A stretch of DNA of 64,000 bases from Pelagomonas calceolata (lineage: Eukaryota; Sar; Pelagophyceae; Pelagomonadales; Pelagomonadaceae), in NCBI GenBank assembly GCA_918797485.1, contig CAKKNE010000006.1:3658001-3722000 (forward strand), given 5' to 3'. Below, piece after piece: positions 1 through 10,920 of the stretch. A model generated the notes under the pieces. The model did not search any database. It saw only the letters and a program-made list of their open reading frames with translations, and was not told where the DNA came from. The stretch's first letter is position 1; each line of letters opens with the position of its first letter. Made by a program: the position numbers and the translations under genes.

Positions 1-714
1 ATGTGCCAACGACAGTTCTCGCAATCGAGGACACTTCGCGAGACACGTCAGGGCGTCTCCTTGTAGTCGATTCCTCTCGAGGAACAGCTTTTCCAGCGAT
101 TGGAAGTCCGAAAAGACGTCCGGCAGCTCTACTAGTCCATTTCCCGTGAGGTCCAAGTCTCGCAACCGCGGCATCGTCACGAGCTGACTAATTCCATCTA
201 AAGTCGCGGTATTGTAGGACAAATCCAGTACTAAGAGACGGGGGAACCAGTCTTCACTGACTGAGCTACATACGGACCAACTATTCGCGGCAAACCTCAA
301 ATCTTTGAGCCGAGGCAGGCTCCCAAAATCCTCCAAAGGCAATCGTGGATTATCGGACGCGTCGACCCAGCTCAGATTCGGGAAGTACTCGAGATCCGTG
401 GAGGACACTTCCGTAGCATGCCTTCCCGAGACGTCCGCCCGATGCCCTTCGTCTGGAAACTCGACGCCACACGCATCCAGCAATAAAAATCCATCAATAA
501 TCCGGGACTGGCCCCGCGTCAGCTGCGCCCGCAGTAGGTCCGCCTTTTTCCGCTTCCTGATCTCGTCGTCGACGTCAATAGAAACAACGCCCAGCCCGCG
601 CGACGGTAATTTAGGCCTCTGTGTCTTGGCCTCGGCGCCGGGATCGACAAAGTTCATCTGGGGCAGCAGGTAGCGCGCGCGGCCCTCGGGCTTCTTGTAG
701 GGCTTGAGCGGCAT
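1..714 (-). CDS. XRRA1-like leucine-rich repeat protein, 3' part beyond window
   Basis: An uninterrupted minus-strand frame runs from an ATG at 714 to the window edge, so about 238 N-terminal residues are visible. The basic N-terminus contains KPEGRARYLLPQMNF. A segment with SRIIDGFLLLDACGVEFPDE follows, then repeated LRR units: VDASDNPRLPLEDFGSLPRL, LLVLDLSYNTATLDGISQLV, RLRDLDLTGNGLVELPDVF, and LEKLFLERNRLQGDALTCLA. This order (an ILDG-like segment, then FPN.. and LDLSYN / LTGNGL / LLERN repeats) is like XRRA1 (X-ray radiation resistance associated 1), a protein of poorly known function also found in ciliates and algae. The name rests on overall pattern, not on a search. A generic LRR protein is the alternative. 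No intron is seen in this part. Confidence 0.75.
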   Translation of the reverse strand, partial: MPLKPYKKPEGRARYLLPQMNFVDPGAEAKTQRPKLPSRGLGVVSIDVDDEIRKRKKADLLRAQLTRGQSRIIDGFLLLDACGVEFPDEGHRADVSGRHATEVSSTDLEYFPNLSWVDASDNPRLPLEDFGSLPRLKDLRFAANSWSVCSSVSEDWFPRLLVLDLSYNTATLDGISQLVTMPRLRDLDLTGNGLVELPDVFSDFQSLEKLFLERNRLQGDALTCLAKCPRLRELSLAH

Positions 715-981
715 GGCTGCTGGTGAGGCTGCCCCTGGCCTTGTTTGTGGTGCTGCTGGCTCGTCGCAGGACGTCGGGGCAGCCGAGGGCCGCACGTATG
801 CGTGCGCTGAGCCTTCTCTTGCGTCGGGCGGCGGTCGCTGGGCCGTCCGTCCCGGCCGAGACAAGCGCGCTGGGCTCGAGGGCTAGAGTGTTTTTTCCCA
901 CTTGCCCCCAGCATACGAGCTTGTACGAGGACTCCTCCGGGGCCGCCGTTGCCACCGTGTGCTTCCGCCACATTAAGTAAA

Positions 982-2044
982 CTAGTATGACAGCGAACTA
1001 CAGACCGCGTCCAGCGCCCGCGAGCAGCCCTCGAGGAGCCCGAAGGCCGCCCGCGCGTCTCGATCGGCGCGCGCGAGGGCGCCGGAGTCGTCTCGTTTGC
1101 TAGGACGGAAGGTCGCGGCGACCGCCGGCCTGACGTCGACGCCCAGGAAACGCGACAGCTTCGTCGCGTTCGCGTAGGCGTCCGGGTACGGCGCGCAGAC
1201 GAGGAACCGCGGGTCGAGGCGCCGCAGCTGCGCCTCGAGGCGCCGGCATGACCGCGTCAGGGTGGCGATGCGCCCCGCCGTGAAGCCGTTGTAGGGGTCC
1301 CGGACGATGTCGCGCGGCCGCCGCGTCGCGACGATCACGCGAAGATCGAAGCCCGCGGCCTCCGTCGCCGCCGCGAGCCACGGCAGGTCCGGGTCCCACG
1401 TCGCCGGGGGCTGTGTGGAAATCAACCAGTGTGTCGGGTGCACAATTCTTCACTAAGTCATTCTCGGCGATGGCGCGGCCGTCCTAGTTCGGTCGAGCGG
1501 CGAGGAACCGGCATCGCCACGCCATCGAGCAGGCGTCGCGTCGATGGCGTGGAGGACGACGCGACGATTCAGGACAGACGCGCCGTAAAATTTTGATTTC
1601 CACACAGGCCGGGGCGGTCCCGCACGGGTAGGAGCAGCTCGGCAGGTGCAGCAGGACGTCGCCTTGCGTACGTGCCAGGTCCGCGCGGAGGGCCTTTTCT
1701 AGTTTCGCGTCGTCGGCGCAGGTCGTGGCGCGGTCTCCGACGTCGTACGCATCGTAGGCGTTGCGCCAGGGGCCCGGTTGCTTGAAGACGCCGTCGTGCC
1801 AGAGATGATGACCGGTATGCTCCAGACCGGCGACGTACGCGACGCGGCCCCGCGCGCCGGCCGCGAAGTGGCGCTTCTCAATTAATTCTCCCTCGTTGTA
1901 GTAAGTGCTGGCGCAGGGGAATGCCGCCCCTACGTCTTCGCGGGCCCGCTGCGAGCCTGGGCGCCGCAGGTCAGCGTTCGCGGCGCGCAGGAGTGCGTAG
2001 AATGCCAAGTGCAGGCTGCATGGGCAGCCTATGTAGCGGCGCAT
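982..2044 (-). CDS. sulfotransferase-like protein, two exons split by an introner
   Basis: Exon 1 runs 2044-1616 (143 codons) and exon 2 runs 1410-982, giving about 285 residues. The start ATG is followed by a Cys-rich, moderately hydrophobic stretch that could be a signal or anchor. The segment AYVAGLEHTGHHLWHDGVF looks like a P-loop sulfotransferase 5'-phosphosulfate site, and IVATRRPRDIVRDPYNGF looks like the later arginine-containing 3'-phosphate site. If so, the enzyme would move sulfate from PAPS to a glycan or small molecule in the secretory pathway. The intron (1411-1615) is an introner plus one target-duplication copy. The donor is GC and the acceptor CACAG, and removal joins YPCGT to PPATWDPDLPW in frame. 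The family call is by motif only; the substrate is unknown. Confidence 0.6.
1411..1607 (-). mobile_element. introner element, copy 1 (in sulfotransferase-like gene)
   Basis: A 197-bp element with perfect 15-bp terminal inverted repeats, CTGTGTGGAAATCAA at 1411-1425 and its complement at 1593-1607. Flanks 1403-1410 (GCCGGGGG) and 1608-1615 (GCCGGGGC) match at 7 of 8 bases, so they read as an 8-bp target duplication. In gene sense the intron starts at the GC of the 1615-1608 copy and ends at CACAG. It contains an internal 12-bp inverted repeat, CCACGCCATCGA / TCGATGGCGTGG. Confidence 0.9.
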
Positions 2045-2400
2045 CGCTGCCGCGCGTGTGTGCGCGCCGCGGCTGCAGTTGCGCCGGGCGTCCTGCGGCC
2101 TCGCGGTTGCTGTTTTGAGGGACCTGGGCAGCTTTTACGGCTGCTGGCAAGGAGGCTCATGTCATGCTGTTTTTGCGGTCTAGTGCGAGGAACTCACTAG
2201 CACAGCGCCTAGTACATCGTAGAGTACCGCTGGCAACAGCCAAATACCGATCGAGGGGCGCCGGGGGCGCCTGGAAAGTCCACATGCAAACGCGGGGCCG
2301 TCCGCGACGCAACGCAGGGCCCCTACGCCATCGAAGCGAGGCAACCCCCAAAACCGCCGCCGCACCCAACCTAATGCTTCTATCTTACACAATAGCCGTC

Positions 2401-3215
2401 TCAGGCGGTGGCGACCGTCTCCAGGTCGTCTTCCTCGTACTGTTCTTCTTCGGCGAAGTCCATGCGGTCCAGGATCTTCCACTCGCCCACGTCCGCGTCC
2501 CTCATATCTACCAGGGCCAAGCCGTCGAAGCGCACGGACCCGCCGAGCGCCGGCCACTTTTCGCGAATTTCATCCACAACGCCTTGGTTCACGGCCGGCG
2601 ACCCGATCCAGTCGTACACTAAAGACGTGTGGGGCGTCGGCTCCTCGTAGTCCAGCCCGAATACGGCCGCAGCCTGGGCGTGGAGCGCGTCGAGTTCTTG
2701 CGTTCGGTGATGCGTCAGGCCGATGGCCCGCATGTCGTAGGGCGCGTGGTCGCCCCAGTACTCCGGCGGGCCCGCGCACTTGAGGTCTAACGGCCCTTGG
2801 CCTTGCGACTGGAGCTGCTCTCTTAACTCCGTGAACTTTGCTCGGGCTTGTTTCTCGTCCGAGCCCATGTTATAATGTAATGTAGCGTGGGCCTGGTAGC
2901 GCGGGCAGTTCGGGTTCATGGCGTCGATGGTCGCTTTTATGTCGGCGTTCTTCGTGACCTGCGCGCGCGATGATGTCACCGCATCGCGACGGAATCTCGC
3001 GTCTGTAACGCGCGTTTCGCGCGGTTTCGACCGGCGGCGGCGCGGCGGCGGCGGCCTCGAGGACGAAGACGGCAAGGACGCGGGCGCGGTACAAGCCAAA
3101 GCGTCAGGCCCTCGAACTTAAACGCGTACGGACCCTCGCGCGCCGCGACGGAGAGCACGGGGCTCAGCTGCGCGGCCAGCGGGGCCACGCTCGCGCCGGA
3201 GGCGACGCGGCGCAT
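2401..3215 (-). CDS. 2H-family cyclic phosphodiesterase (CPDase-like), two exons
   Basis: Exon 1 is 3215-3093 and exon 2 is 2958-2401, giving about 226 residues. Two H-x-T/S motifs typical of 2H phosphoesterases are present: HATLHY early in exon 2 and TPHTSLVYDW later. The N-terminal beta strand LTLWLV joins across the intron to TKNADIKATIDAMN, as in plant and algal cyclic nucleotide phosphodiesterases acting on 2',3'-cyclic phosphates or ADP-ribose 1'',2''-cyclic phosphate. The acidic tail (EEEQYEEDDLETV) is extra. The 134-nt intron (3092-2959) has a GTACCG donor and a GCGCAG acceptor and lacks introner ends. A conventional intron is therefore preferred. The start ATG at 3215 precedes a short possible targeting segment. 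Confidence 0.8.
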
Positions 3216-3731
3216 CGTAGCAAGTCTATAGCTTGCAATTGCGGGCGCGTCGATTGGGGTTCAGGCTGATTCTAGCCGGAATGTTTGGTCTCGGCCTCTG
3301 ATGCACGGCAGTACTTCAAAACCGGCCACGGGCGGTACCAACACTGCGGTACTTTATAGCGCGACGCGCAGCTACAGAGGGATCATGTTGACCCGGCGGT
3401 CCAGTCTGGAGACCGGCAGTGCTCGGCAATCGCATGTCGAGTCGACTACAGCTTTACCTCCGACAACTCCAAGCACCGGTCCAGCAGGAGGTGCTGGACT
3501 GCTGGACCAATGCAGGGCTCTAGTCGGCGCCTTGTCTTTTCGCGCGGGTTGGGCGGGCAAACGCTGCCATTTTGTCTTTGTACCGGTCCCGCCTTAGCAG
3601 AAGGGCAGGCCTCGGGAACAGATTTGAAGGATCTAGCTCCCAGCGATCCAGCGCACGGCTCAAAATTACAAGCGCGGACAGTTGACTGCTCCAGCTCCAG
3701 CTATCCAAAGCCCAAGACCTAATCATCGAAG
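3216..3731. other. divergent intergenic region
   Basis: About 516 bp lie between the starts of the phosphodiesterase (minus) and DPY30 (plus) genes. No coding frame, RNA gene or repeat is supported. It should hold both promoters; a TTTATAG-like stretch near 3353 is the only TATA-like sequence noticed and is unproven. Confidence 0.5.
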
Positions 3732-4266
3732 ATGGCCGACGACGAGAAGCCCACGGACATCACCGAGTCGGCGCCCGCACCAGAGGCACGCGCCAGCGTT
3801 GATAACATACGGCGGCGGCCGCCTCGCGCCAAGACGCGCCGGCGCGAAACCGCCCGGAACCTAAGAAACGGCCCGGGCTACGGCCGCGCGGCGCTCGCCG
3901 CGACGGAACCAAACGCAGAAACGCCGCGGCCCGCGAGCGATGCGCGATACGCCGTCGCCGCGACGAAACCGCCACACACGCGTGGCGCGGCTCGCCGCGA
4001 AGCTGCGAAACCGCCACGCCCGCGCGCAGGTCCAGGCCCCCGACCCGGCGGACGTCGCCGCGGCTCTGAAGGCCAACGACGACGTCCAGAACGCCATGCA
4101 CGTCCAGAGTTTACCGATCCGAGCGTACCTCGACACCACCGTCGTGCCCGTGTTGTTGGATGGCATGAGCGCGCTCGTGAAAGAACGACCCCCGAACCCG
4201 GTCGAGTGGCTCGCGACGTACCTGATCAAGAACAACCCCCAAGGGAGCACGAACCACCAGGCCTGA
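3732..4266 (+). CDS. DPY30: DPY30 homologue (COMPASS/SET1 complex subunit)
   Basis: Exon 1 (3732-3797, 22 codons) joins exon 2 (4030-4266) to give a 100-residue protein, the usual size of DPY30. Exon 2 carries the hallmark Dpy-30 motif, [19 protein letters not shown] followed by [19 protein letters not shown]. This forms the helical dimer that binds the Sdc1-DPR peptide of ASH2L in histone H3K4 methyltransferase complexes and docks AKAP-like helices in cilia. The 232-nt intron has a GTTGAT donor and a CGCGCAG acceptor. The joined frame reads [16 protein letters not shown]. The neighbour downstream on the same strand is a large HMG/Tudor-like chromatin protein, but sharing a promoter is unlikely given the 0.7-kb gap. 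Confidence 0.9.
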
Positions 4267-4988
4267 TTGTACCTTTTCTGTTGGCTCCTCAGTGCGCGCG
4301 CTGCCAGTGGGGGCCCTAATTTTCTCGCCGGTTTGCACCTTCTCTCTTTCTTTGATCGCGTCGATGGCGTCGGGGTGGGCCCGGAGGCACGCGTGTGCTC
4401 GCGCGCTTGCGCTAAGCGCTCAGCTCGCGCGCGCCGCTCGCGGCCGGTAGAGACTCCTAGGGAAGCGAGCGTCGCCTGAGCACACGGGGAGCGTGGGAGG
4501 GATATCCGGGTCGATGCGCCAGCCAGGGTGGCTCTGTCCCCGAGCTTGTGTGTCCGCGCCGCGGCGCGACCATCCGCAAAAACCCGAATTGAAAAATTCA
4601 GTCAGAAGGACGGCCTGGACCCCTCATTGCGTCTTGGAGAGGCGCCGCGAGGCTGCGCTGGAGGCCTACGGCGCAATCAATCCAAGCATGGAACAACATT
4701 TGCTCCGGCAACCAAGCCGGTGAAACGCGTGCGCTAGAGCCGCATAGATCATATAGAGGTGACAGCGCAGGGCCGGAGGCTCCCTCGAGCCTTTGTCAAC
4801 TTTTGGTCACGCTGCGACGTCCTGCCGCGACGCCTAAACAGCTCTCCCGCTGGGCCGGCTGTCGCCGTAGAACAGTTAAAAAGGCGCTAGCGGCGTCGCT
4901 GGCAGCCGTGGCCCCGGCCAGGCATCAGTAACGAGTCAAGACAGCGCCCAAGCGCCGCTGTCGCCCTGAAAAAGAACAAAGGAGCGGG
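4267..4988. other. intergenic region upstream of the HMG-box gene
   Basis: About 720 bp without a supported gene. Short open frames here are not conserved-looking and have no recognisable motif. No RNA gene or repeat was recognised. Confidence 0.5.
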
Positions 4989-7900
4989 ATGGCCGAAACA
5001 GCCCCCCCGAACACCGCCGCAAATGGCGCAAACGGGTCAACCGGCGACGACCAGAACTCCGTCATCAGCGAGGACTCCGACGACGCGCCTTTATCGGCGC
5101 TCATTGTCAGGAAACCGTCGGTAGAAGAACGCGAGCGCGGCGTCTCGTTAATCGAGGAGCGCTTCCTCGCGGACCACAACAACGACACGCCACCGCAGCA
5201 GCCGCCCCACGAGGTCACGCCGGAGGACGGCTTCGCGCCGCCCCTGTCGCGAGCCGAGAACAACACGACCCCACCGAGCCCGGGCCAGCGCTTCCTCAGG
5301 CCTTCGGAATTATTCGCGCAAGACAATAGAGCGGCCGTCCGGGCCGAACATCCGGGCGACTTGGATAGGGCCGTCCGCAACCGCCTCTCGGAGATGTGGC
5401 GTTCGGTCGACGACGCGACGCGAAAAAGTTACGTAGAGAGAGCGAGAAAAGTCCGAGAACGCGCCCGGTCCGAGTCCCAGGACGACGACCAGCCCCGGGA
5501 CCCCAGCCAACCGAAGAAGAAGAAGCGCAGCCCGCCGCCGAAAAAGAAGAAGCCGCCGCGGCCGCCGCAGCCGAAGCCGCCGTCGGCCGCGGCGGGGCTG
5601 GGCCCCGGCCAGCCCGTCTGCTGCGCCAACGATCCCCAGCGGCGGGGCGTCGTCGTGAAGCAGACGGCGGGCTCCTGGTTGCTTGTTCGGTTTGCGAGAG
5701 GGGGTGAGACCAAAGCTAGACCTTCTCAATTACGAGCTTTGAGGAGCGACGAAGCTCTCACAGAAAAAGAGAAGGAGGAGCTCGCGAAGCCCTTCGACCC
5801 GGTAGCGCGCGGCGTCCCTCGTCGACGCGGCGACGGCGTCGAGGCCGCGCCGTCGATGCGCCGTCGACGCGAGAGCGTCGATGGCGTGGGGGCGGAGCGA
5901 GTCGAGGGCGTCGGCGCGCCATCACCACACCACCCACACAGGTCCGCGACGTCCAGGACGCGGTGGACGCGGACGTGCGCGTCGCGGCCGCAGACGGCGG
6001 CTTCGTCGGGAACGTGTTTATAGATAGGGACGGGACGGAGCGGCGGCAGTTCGAGGCCTACGCGTTACCTGGAGGTGGTGTGGGGGCGAGATGTGGCGTC
6101 TGTGGGCTGGATCAAGTGTTGCCTGAAAGTGCCGTGGCCGATGGGGGCCGGGGGAAAGTCGTCCACGCGCTGAAGAGCCACTGCGGCTACTACGCGGCCT
6201 GTTCCATGTCGGCGTCGAACGCCCACATCGCCGCTCTCCAGGAGTTAGTCGCGGAGCCGCTGCGGAGAGGCATGCCCGGAGACGCCGAGCGGCCTCAGGC
6301 CAAACCAAGGTCTGGTAGTATGAAAGATGATGATAGTAGGCCTCGCAAGCGTCCTGCTGCGCAAGCAGCGACGCAGGCCCTGACGGGGCAGGGGCGGGAC
6401 CGATCCGGGAGCGCGAATCGGTGCGGCACTTGCGTGAACTGCCGCGCGAAGAAGGGTCGGTCGTGTCTGGAAAACCCGGACGAACCGGAAACCAAGAAGA
6501 AGAAGGCCGTGAAGCGGTCGCCGGCCCAGCGCAAGAAGCCGGCGCTCCAGACGCCGTTTCTGCCGGCGCAGCGGGGCTACGAGTCCGACGAGTCGTCGAC
6601 CTTAGGATGGGTGGTGGACGTGCCGGCCTGGGACGCCGACGAGGCGGCGCGATTGAAGGAGAAGGACGCGGCGCTCGACGAGTTCGCGAACGACTTCTAC
6701 CAGCGGGTTTATGATCCCTCGAAGATCGCGGCGCTGGACGTCTGCGCGGAGCACGCGCGGCCTAGAAGGGCGGACGACGACGCGTGTGCGTGTGCTTTGA
6801 ACAAGGACGCGGACCCGGTCAAGGCCGGCGGCTTATGCAAGGACGCTTTGGACGCGCTGGTGACGCGCGGCGTCCGAGACTCATTCGACGCGACGCGTCG
6901 CTCGCGCCGCCGGCGGGAGGGACCGAAACGAGACGCCATCGACGCGAGGGGCCTCCGACGCGCGCCGACCGCGGCGATGGCGTACTGATCGCGGCGAGGG
7001 CGGGGGGCGCCGCGAGAGCATCGACGCGGCGGGAGAGAGTCGCGTCGGCGGCGAGAGTCACCACAAAAACACCGACGCGCCTCGACCGCGGCGACGGCGT
7101 ACTGCCTCCACGCCATCGATGCGAGGGCGGGGGCAGAAACAAAACCGCAACGCAGGCGAAGCGCCGCAACGGCTGCAACGGCCCCGGCGCGCTGGAGTTG
7201 CGGTGGGCCCTCGGGGCCCGAGGCGCCTTGGCGCCGAAGGACCGGGAACGAGCCGCGGCTTTGTTAGATGACAACGAGGGCCGCGGCCTCGACGCGTGCC
7301 CCAGAGAAGTCGCGAAGGGCCTCTCGCGGCCGCTCGGCGATGTGCTAGCCTGGTACTACGCAGCCAGGGAGCCAGACGACAAGGAGGGCGAGAAGGACGC
7401 GTGGCTGGGCGGGAGGCGAAGGCAGGTCGTCGACGGGCCGCAGCGGGCGCACCTCAACTTAAATCAGCTGCACAACGTCGCTGATGCCAAAGATGATATT
7501 GATCCGTTGAAGAGGAGGCATCTCGACGCTCCGACGATCGAGGAGAAGCCCTTGATCGATGAGGTCCCTTCATTAGTAGAGGGCAAGGCGCGGCCGCCAC
7601 CAGCCACCAAGTTCTTGGTAGGCGAGGTCGACGTGGGCCAGCGCTGCTGGGTCGTCGGAAGTTCCGCCAAGGAGGTCGCTGCTTCTCGTCGATTGGATTT
7701 AGTACAATTGGAGCATGCCCAGGGCACGTTCGTCGAAGGCACATCTACCTCAGTACTATTACCTACCCTACCAGCCTTGCCGGCGCCGTCGCCGCCGTCC
7801 CAAAAGGCCGTGGAACGGCGCCTCAAGTGCCAGGGCGGCGAGGTCCTCGAGGTCGGCTCGACGACCCATGGGTGTCGACTGTGGTACGCGCCTCGCACGT

Positions 7901-9805
7901 TCGAGACCTGGAGGGATGTGGCCCACAAGCTCAAAGGCTTGCATTTGGCGTCGCCGAGCTTCTTCCCGACGACGGGGACGCGGAGGGATTTGTCCGCGGC
8001 GGCTCTCGCGGGCTTCGGGAGCTGTGCCGTGTCGGCGCCGCGATGCGCCTACCGCGAAGACACGCGCCAGACGGACCCCGCCGCCGCCGAGGAGCTCTGG
8101 GCGGCGCAATTGGCCTTCTGCGCGCCGGGCGAGGCCTTTGCTTCTCGCGCTTTTTCCGGTGATGACCGGATCATCCGGAGCCTGCCGGAGGCAACATCAA
8201 ACAGAACAAGACCCTTAATATTGCTCCCATTAAGGCCGGGCTGGCCGCGCGTCGACACGAAGGGCCGCAAGGGCGTCCCAGCCACGCGAAAGGCGTCCTC
8301 CGACTCAGAGGACGAACCGGACGTCGACGGCAAGCGGGGCGACGCGTCCTTCGCGGCCCGGCGCGCTAGGGTCTGCTGCATCGTGCCTCCTTCGTTAGCC
8401 AAGTTCCGGGGCGACTTGGAGGAGGAGCCCGACGAAGCTGATGTTTTAAGGGATGGGGACCGGTTGTGGGCGAAATTGCCGCGGGGCAAGGGCGCGGCGC
8501 CGCCGCCGCGACGGCCTCGCGTACAGTCGGACGGCGAGCCTAGAACCAAACCTGTGACGCTGGACGCTCGTTCAGTTGCCACGGCGGCCGTCGCATTGGG
8601 CTGCGACCCCGTCGCCTTGGAGAGGCGGAATAGGGCATCACCAGGAGCTTTTTCAGGAGGCCAATACGCGCACGAGACCGAAAGGTCCCTTGGTCATGGG
8701 TTATTACTATTAGGACGGACGGGCGCTTCCCTACGAGGCCCCTGCGCCCGGTGTAGGGTAAGAGGCGAAAGGCGGGGCTTCCGGTGCCGCGCCCTTCGAA
8801 GGCACGACGCGCCGGAGTGCCACCTGCCTCCGTCGGGCGGCTGGAAGGTCGGGTCGAGGATACGATGCCGCTGGGCCGACGAGGAGGACCAGCGGACGGT
8901 GACGTGGTACTACGCGAGCGTGACGGAGGTCGTCGCGACCGACGGCGACAAGGCGACGCTGCGCGTTTTATATGACGACTACGCGCCCGACGACCCGGCC
9001 GGCCAGGATCTGATCAACGTGCCCGACGACGACACGGTCACGTGCGATCCGGCGCAGCCGCGCGTCAAGGCGTCGGCCGACGACCGACTGCGCATCGGGA
9101 AGACGTTCGTTTGGTCGCGGAATTCGCCTCGAGAGAAGCGCGAGCCGGGCCGCTGGCGCATCACGGACATCTTCGACTCGCTCGAGGAGGGTATGGACCT
9201 GAGTGGAAATCAACCAGTGTGTCGGGTGCACCCGACGATTCTTCACTAAGTCATTTCTCGGCGATGACGTGGCCGCGCTGGCTCCGTCGAGCGGTGAGAA
9301 ACCGGCATCGCCACGCCGTCAAGCAGGCGTCGCGTCGATGGCGTGGAGGACGACGCGATGATTCAGCACGAAAGCGCCGTAAAATTTTGATTTTCACACA
9401 GGCGCGGACGGCGTCGTCGCGACGTACGCGCGCGTCGAGCGGCGGGGCGACGCCGCGGCGGACTCGAGCGACGACGACGCGCGCGCGGCGCCGACGCGCG
9501 CCGAGGAGCTGCACCTCCTCGTGAAGCACGCGCGCTGGGACGACGCCGCGCCGCCGCCGCCGCCCAAGCCGCTCAAGCGCCGGAAGGAGGGAGGCGAAGG
9601 CAGCCCGCCGGCGAAGAAGAAGAAGAAGAATTCCGACGACGGCGCGGCGGCGCCGAGCGACGCGCCCGGCGAGGAGGCGGCGCCGGCGCCGGCCGCGCCG
9701 GCGCCGGCCGCGGAGGCGGAGGCGGAGGCGGAGGCGATGCCGCCCGAGCCCGCGGCGGTCGGGGACGCGGCGCCGAGAGCGGAACCCATGGCCATCGGGG
9801 CCTGA
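4989..9805 (+). CDS. large chromatin protein: HMG box, Cys cluster, Tudor-like domain
   Basis: Four exons (4989-5801, 5942-6859, 7156-9190, 9402-9805) keep one frame and give about 1,389 residues. Residues roughly 100-160 form an HMG box (RFLRPSELFAQDNRAAVRAE, then LSEMWRSVDDATRKSYVERA). It is followed by basic proline-rich linkers and a small Tudor/agenet-like segment (GVVVKQTAGSWLLVRFARGG). Exon 2 has a CGVCGL...H...C cluster and a CXXC-like group, CGTCVNCRAKKGRSC, but the second half of a classical CXXC finger is not evident. Exon 3 ends with a Tudor-like region (KVGSRIRCRWADEED...). The C-terminus is Lys-, Pro- and Ala-rich and probably disordered. DNA and histone-mark reading in the nucleus is inferred. 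The last intron is an introner. No catalytic domain is seen. Confidence 0.75.
5802..5941 (+). other. intron 1 of the HMG-box gene
   Basis: GTAGCG donor after codon 271 and CCCACACAG acceptor. Excision joins AKPFDP to VRDVQDAVDA in frame. The interior repeats GTCGATGGCGTGG, a word also found inside introners, so a decayed introner is possible, although no clear target duplication remains. Confidence 0.7.
6860..7155 (+). other. intron 2 of the HMG-box gene, possible old introner
   Basis: The frame before 6860 and the frame after 7155 differ and are joined by a GTGACG donor and an AACGCAG acceptor. GTGACGCG at the donor and GCGAAGCG after the acceptor match at 6 of 8 positions, like a diverged introner target duplication. 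The terminal repeats are no longer recognisable. The interior holds words such as ACGCCATCGACGCGA. Confidence 0.6.
9199..9401 (+). mobile_element. introner element, copy 2 (in HMG-box gene)
   Basis: A 203-bp element starting CTGAGTGGAAATCAA and ending TTGATTTTCACACAG. The intron-side flank 9191-9198 is GTATGGAC and the exon-side flank 9402-9409 is GCGCGGAC. They differ only at bases 2-4, which turn GCGC into the donor GTAT. Splicing 9191-9401 joins LEEG to ADGVVATYARV in frame. Confidence 0.9.
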
Positions 9806-9924
9806 CTAAGTTTATATGGGCAACAGCTGTCCCTGCGCTCTGCTCCACAGGCCTGGCGGCTTCGGATGCGCACGCGCCGGCGACAAACGCGGCGATACGC
9901 CCTACGAAATTGTACAACGTTTGT

Positions 9925-10568
9925 TTAGTAGATATGAACTAACGCGTAGGCGAGCGTCCAGAAAAGCACGAACGACAGCGCGTAGCCCGGCGCGCCCATG
10001 ATCACGAACTTCGTCAGAGACTCACTCGTATAGTCCACCGGATTGCACCGCATGCGCGTCAGCAGCGCGACTGATCCCAGTACATACGTGCCGACGAAGA
10101 ACAGGAGCCCGCGCAGGCCCGTCGCCTGTGTGGAAATCAAAATTGTACGGCGCGTTCACGTCGTCCTCCACGCCATCGACGCGATGCCTGCTCGATGGCG
10201 TGGCGATGCCGGTTCCTCGCCGCTCGACCGAGCCAGGTCGGCCGCGTCATCGCCGAGAAATGACTTAGTAAAGAATTGCACCCGACGCACTGGTTGATTT
10301 CCACACAGCCCGTCGCGCCGACGACGCCCGCCCCCACGGCGCCGAAGAGCGTCAGGTAGCTCCGGCAGCCGTCGACGGCGTTCAGGTTGTGCGCCATCGC
10401 GTCGCGGTCGAAGAGGTTCTTCGCGCTGCGGGCGGCGCGCGGGTTTCGTCGCGAGGGTTCCGTGCGCGCGCGCGACTCTCGACGAGCCCTGCGGTCGCGC
10501 GACGCGCGCGCGGCGGCGGTGCAGGACGCTGGCAAGCACTCCTCCTCAGGCTCTGGGCTCATGCTCAT
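9925..10568 (-). CDS. EMC6: EMC6, ER membrane protein complex subunit 6
   Basis: Exon 1 (10568-10317) and exon 2 (10125-9925) give about 150 residues. The core matches EMC6: MAHNLNAVDGCRSYLTLFGA, then a first membrane segment, ATGLRGLLFFVGTYVLGSVA, and the C-terminal hallmark LSFVLFWTLAYALVHIY. The EMC inserts and folds tail-anchored and multipass proteins in the ER membrane. The first 58 residues are Arg/Ser-rich and unlike other EMC6 proteins. They could be a genuine extension, or hide a small intron, with the true N-terminus nearer MAHNL. The intron (10126-10316) is an introner lying just before the first membrane helix. Confidence 0.9.
10126..10308 (-). mobile_element. introner element, copy 3 (in EMC6)
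   Basis: A 183-bp element with perfect CTGTGTGGAAATCAA inverted ends and an exact 8-bp duplication, CCCGTCGC, at 10118-10125 and 10309-10316. In gene sense the duplication reads GCGACGGG, so the intron is of GC-AG type, and its removal restores VVGATGLRG. It lies in the opposite orientation, relative to its host gene, to copy 1. Confidence 0.95.
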
Positions 10569-10920
10569 GATTGAGGGTGCGCGCGCGGCTGGTGTATGCG
10601 ATGTGAGTCAAATGCGATCTTGCAGCGATCGGTGCGTTCAGGCGCAGCACGTTGGCTGGCGCGCCGAGCTCACTGCGCTTGACTCGCGGGTTTCACGCGC
10701 GACGCGGGCTGCGGTCGCAGCGCAAACTTGGCGCGAGCCCGGCTCTCGGTGCTCCTCAGCGTGCCTAATACTCGCGCATGGATCGCAGCCGCAGCGGGTG
10801 TAGTCAGCGCGCCGCCGCTTGCTGAGATTTGCCTCGGAGAGCATCGACAGCTATTCGGGTGATACAGACAAAACGCGGGCACATCGCGGCTGGCAGAGGC
10901 GCGGGATCGGCCACTGCTAA

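Noticed and set aside
723-980. An 85-codon plus-strand frame with a hydrophobic start
   Set aside because: It overlaps the 5' flank of the XRRA1-like gene, has no recognisable motif and lies in GC-rich sequence where such frames arise by chance.
3799-4029. DPY30 intron as an introner
   Set aside because: No inverted ends and no similarity between the 8-mers at donor (GTTGATAA) and after the acceptor (GTCCAGGC).
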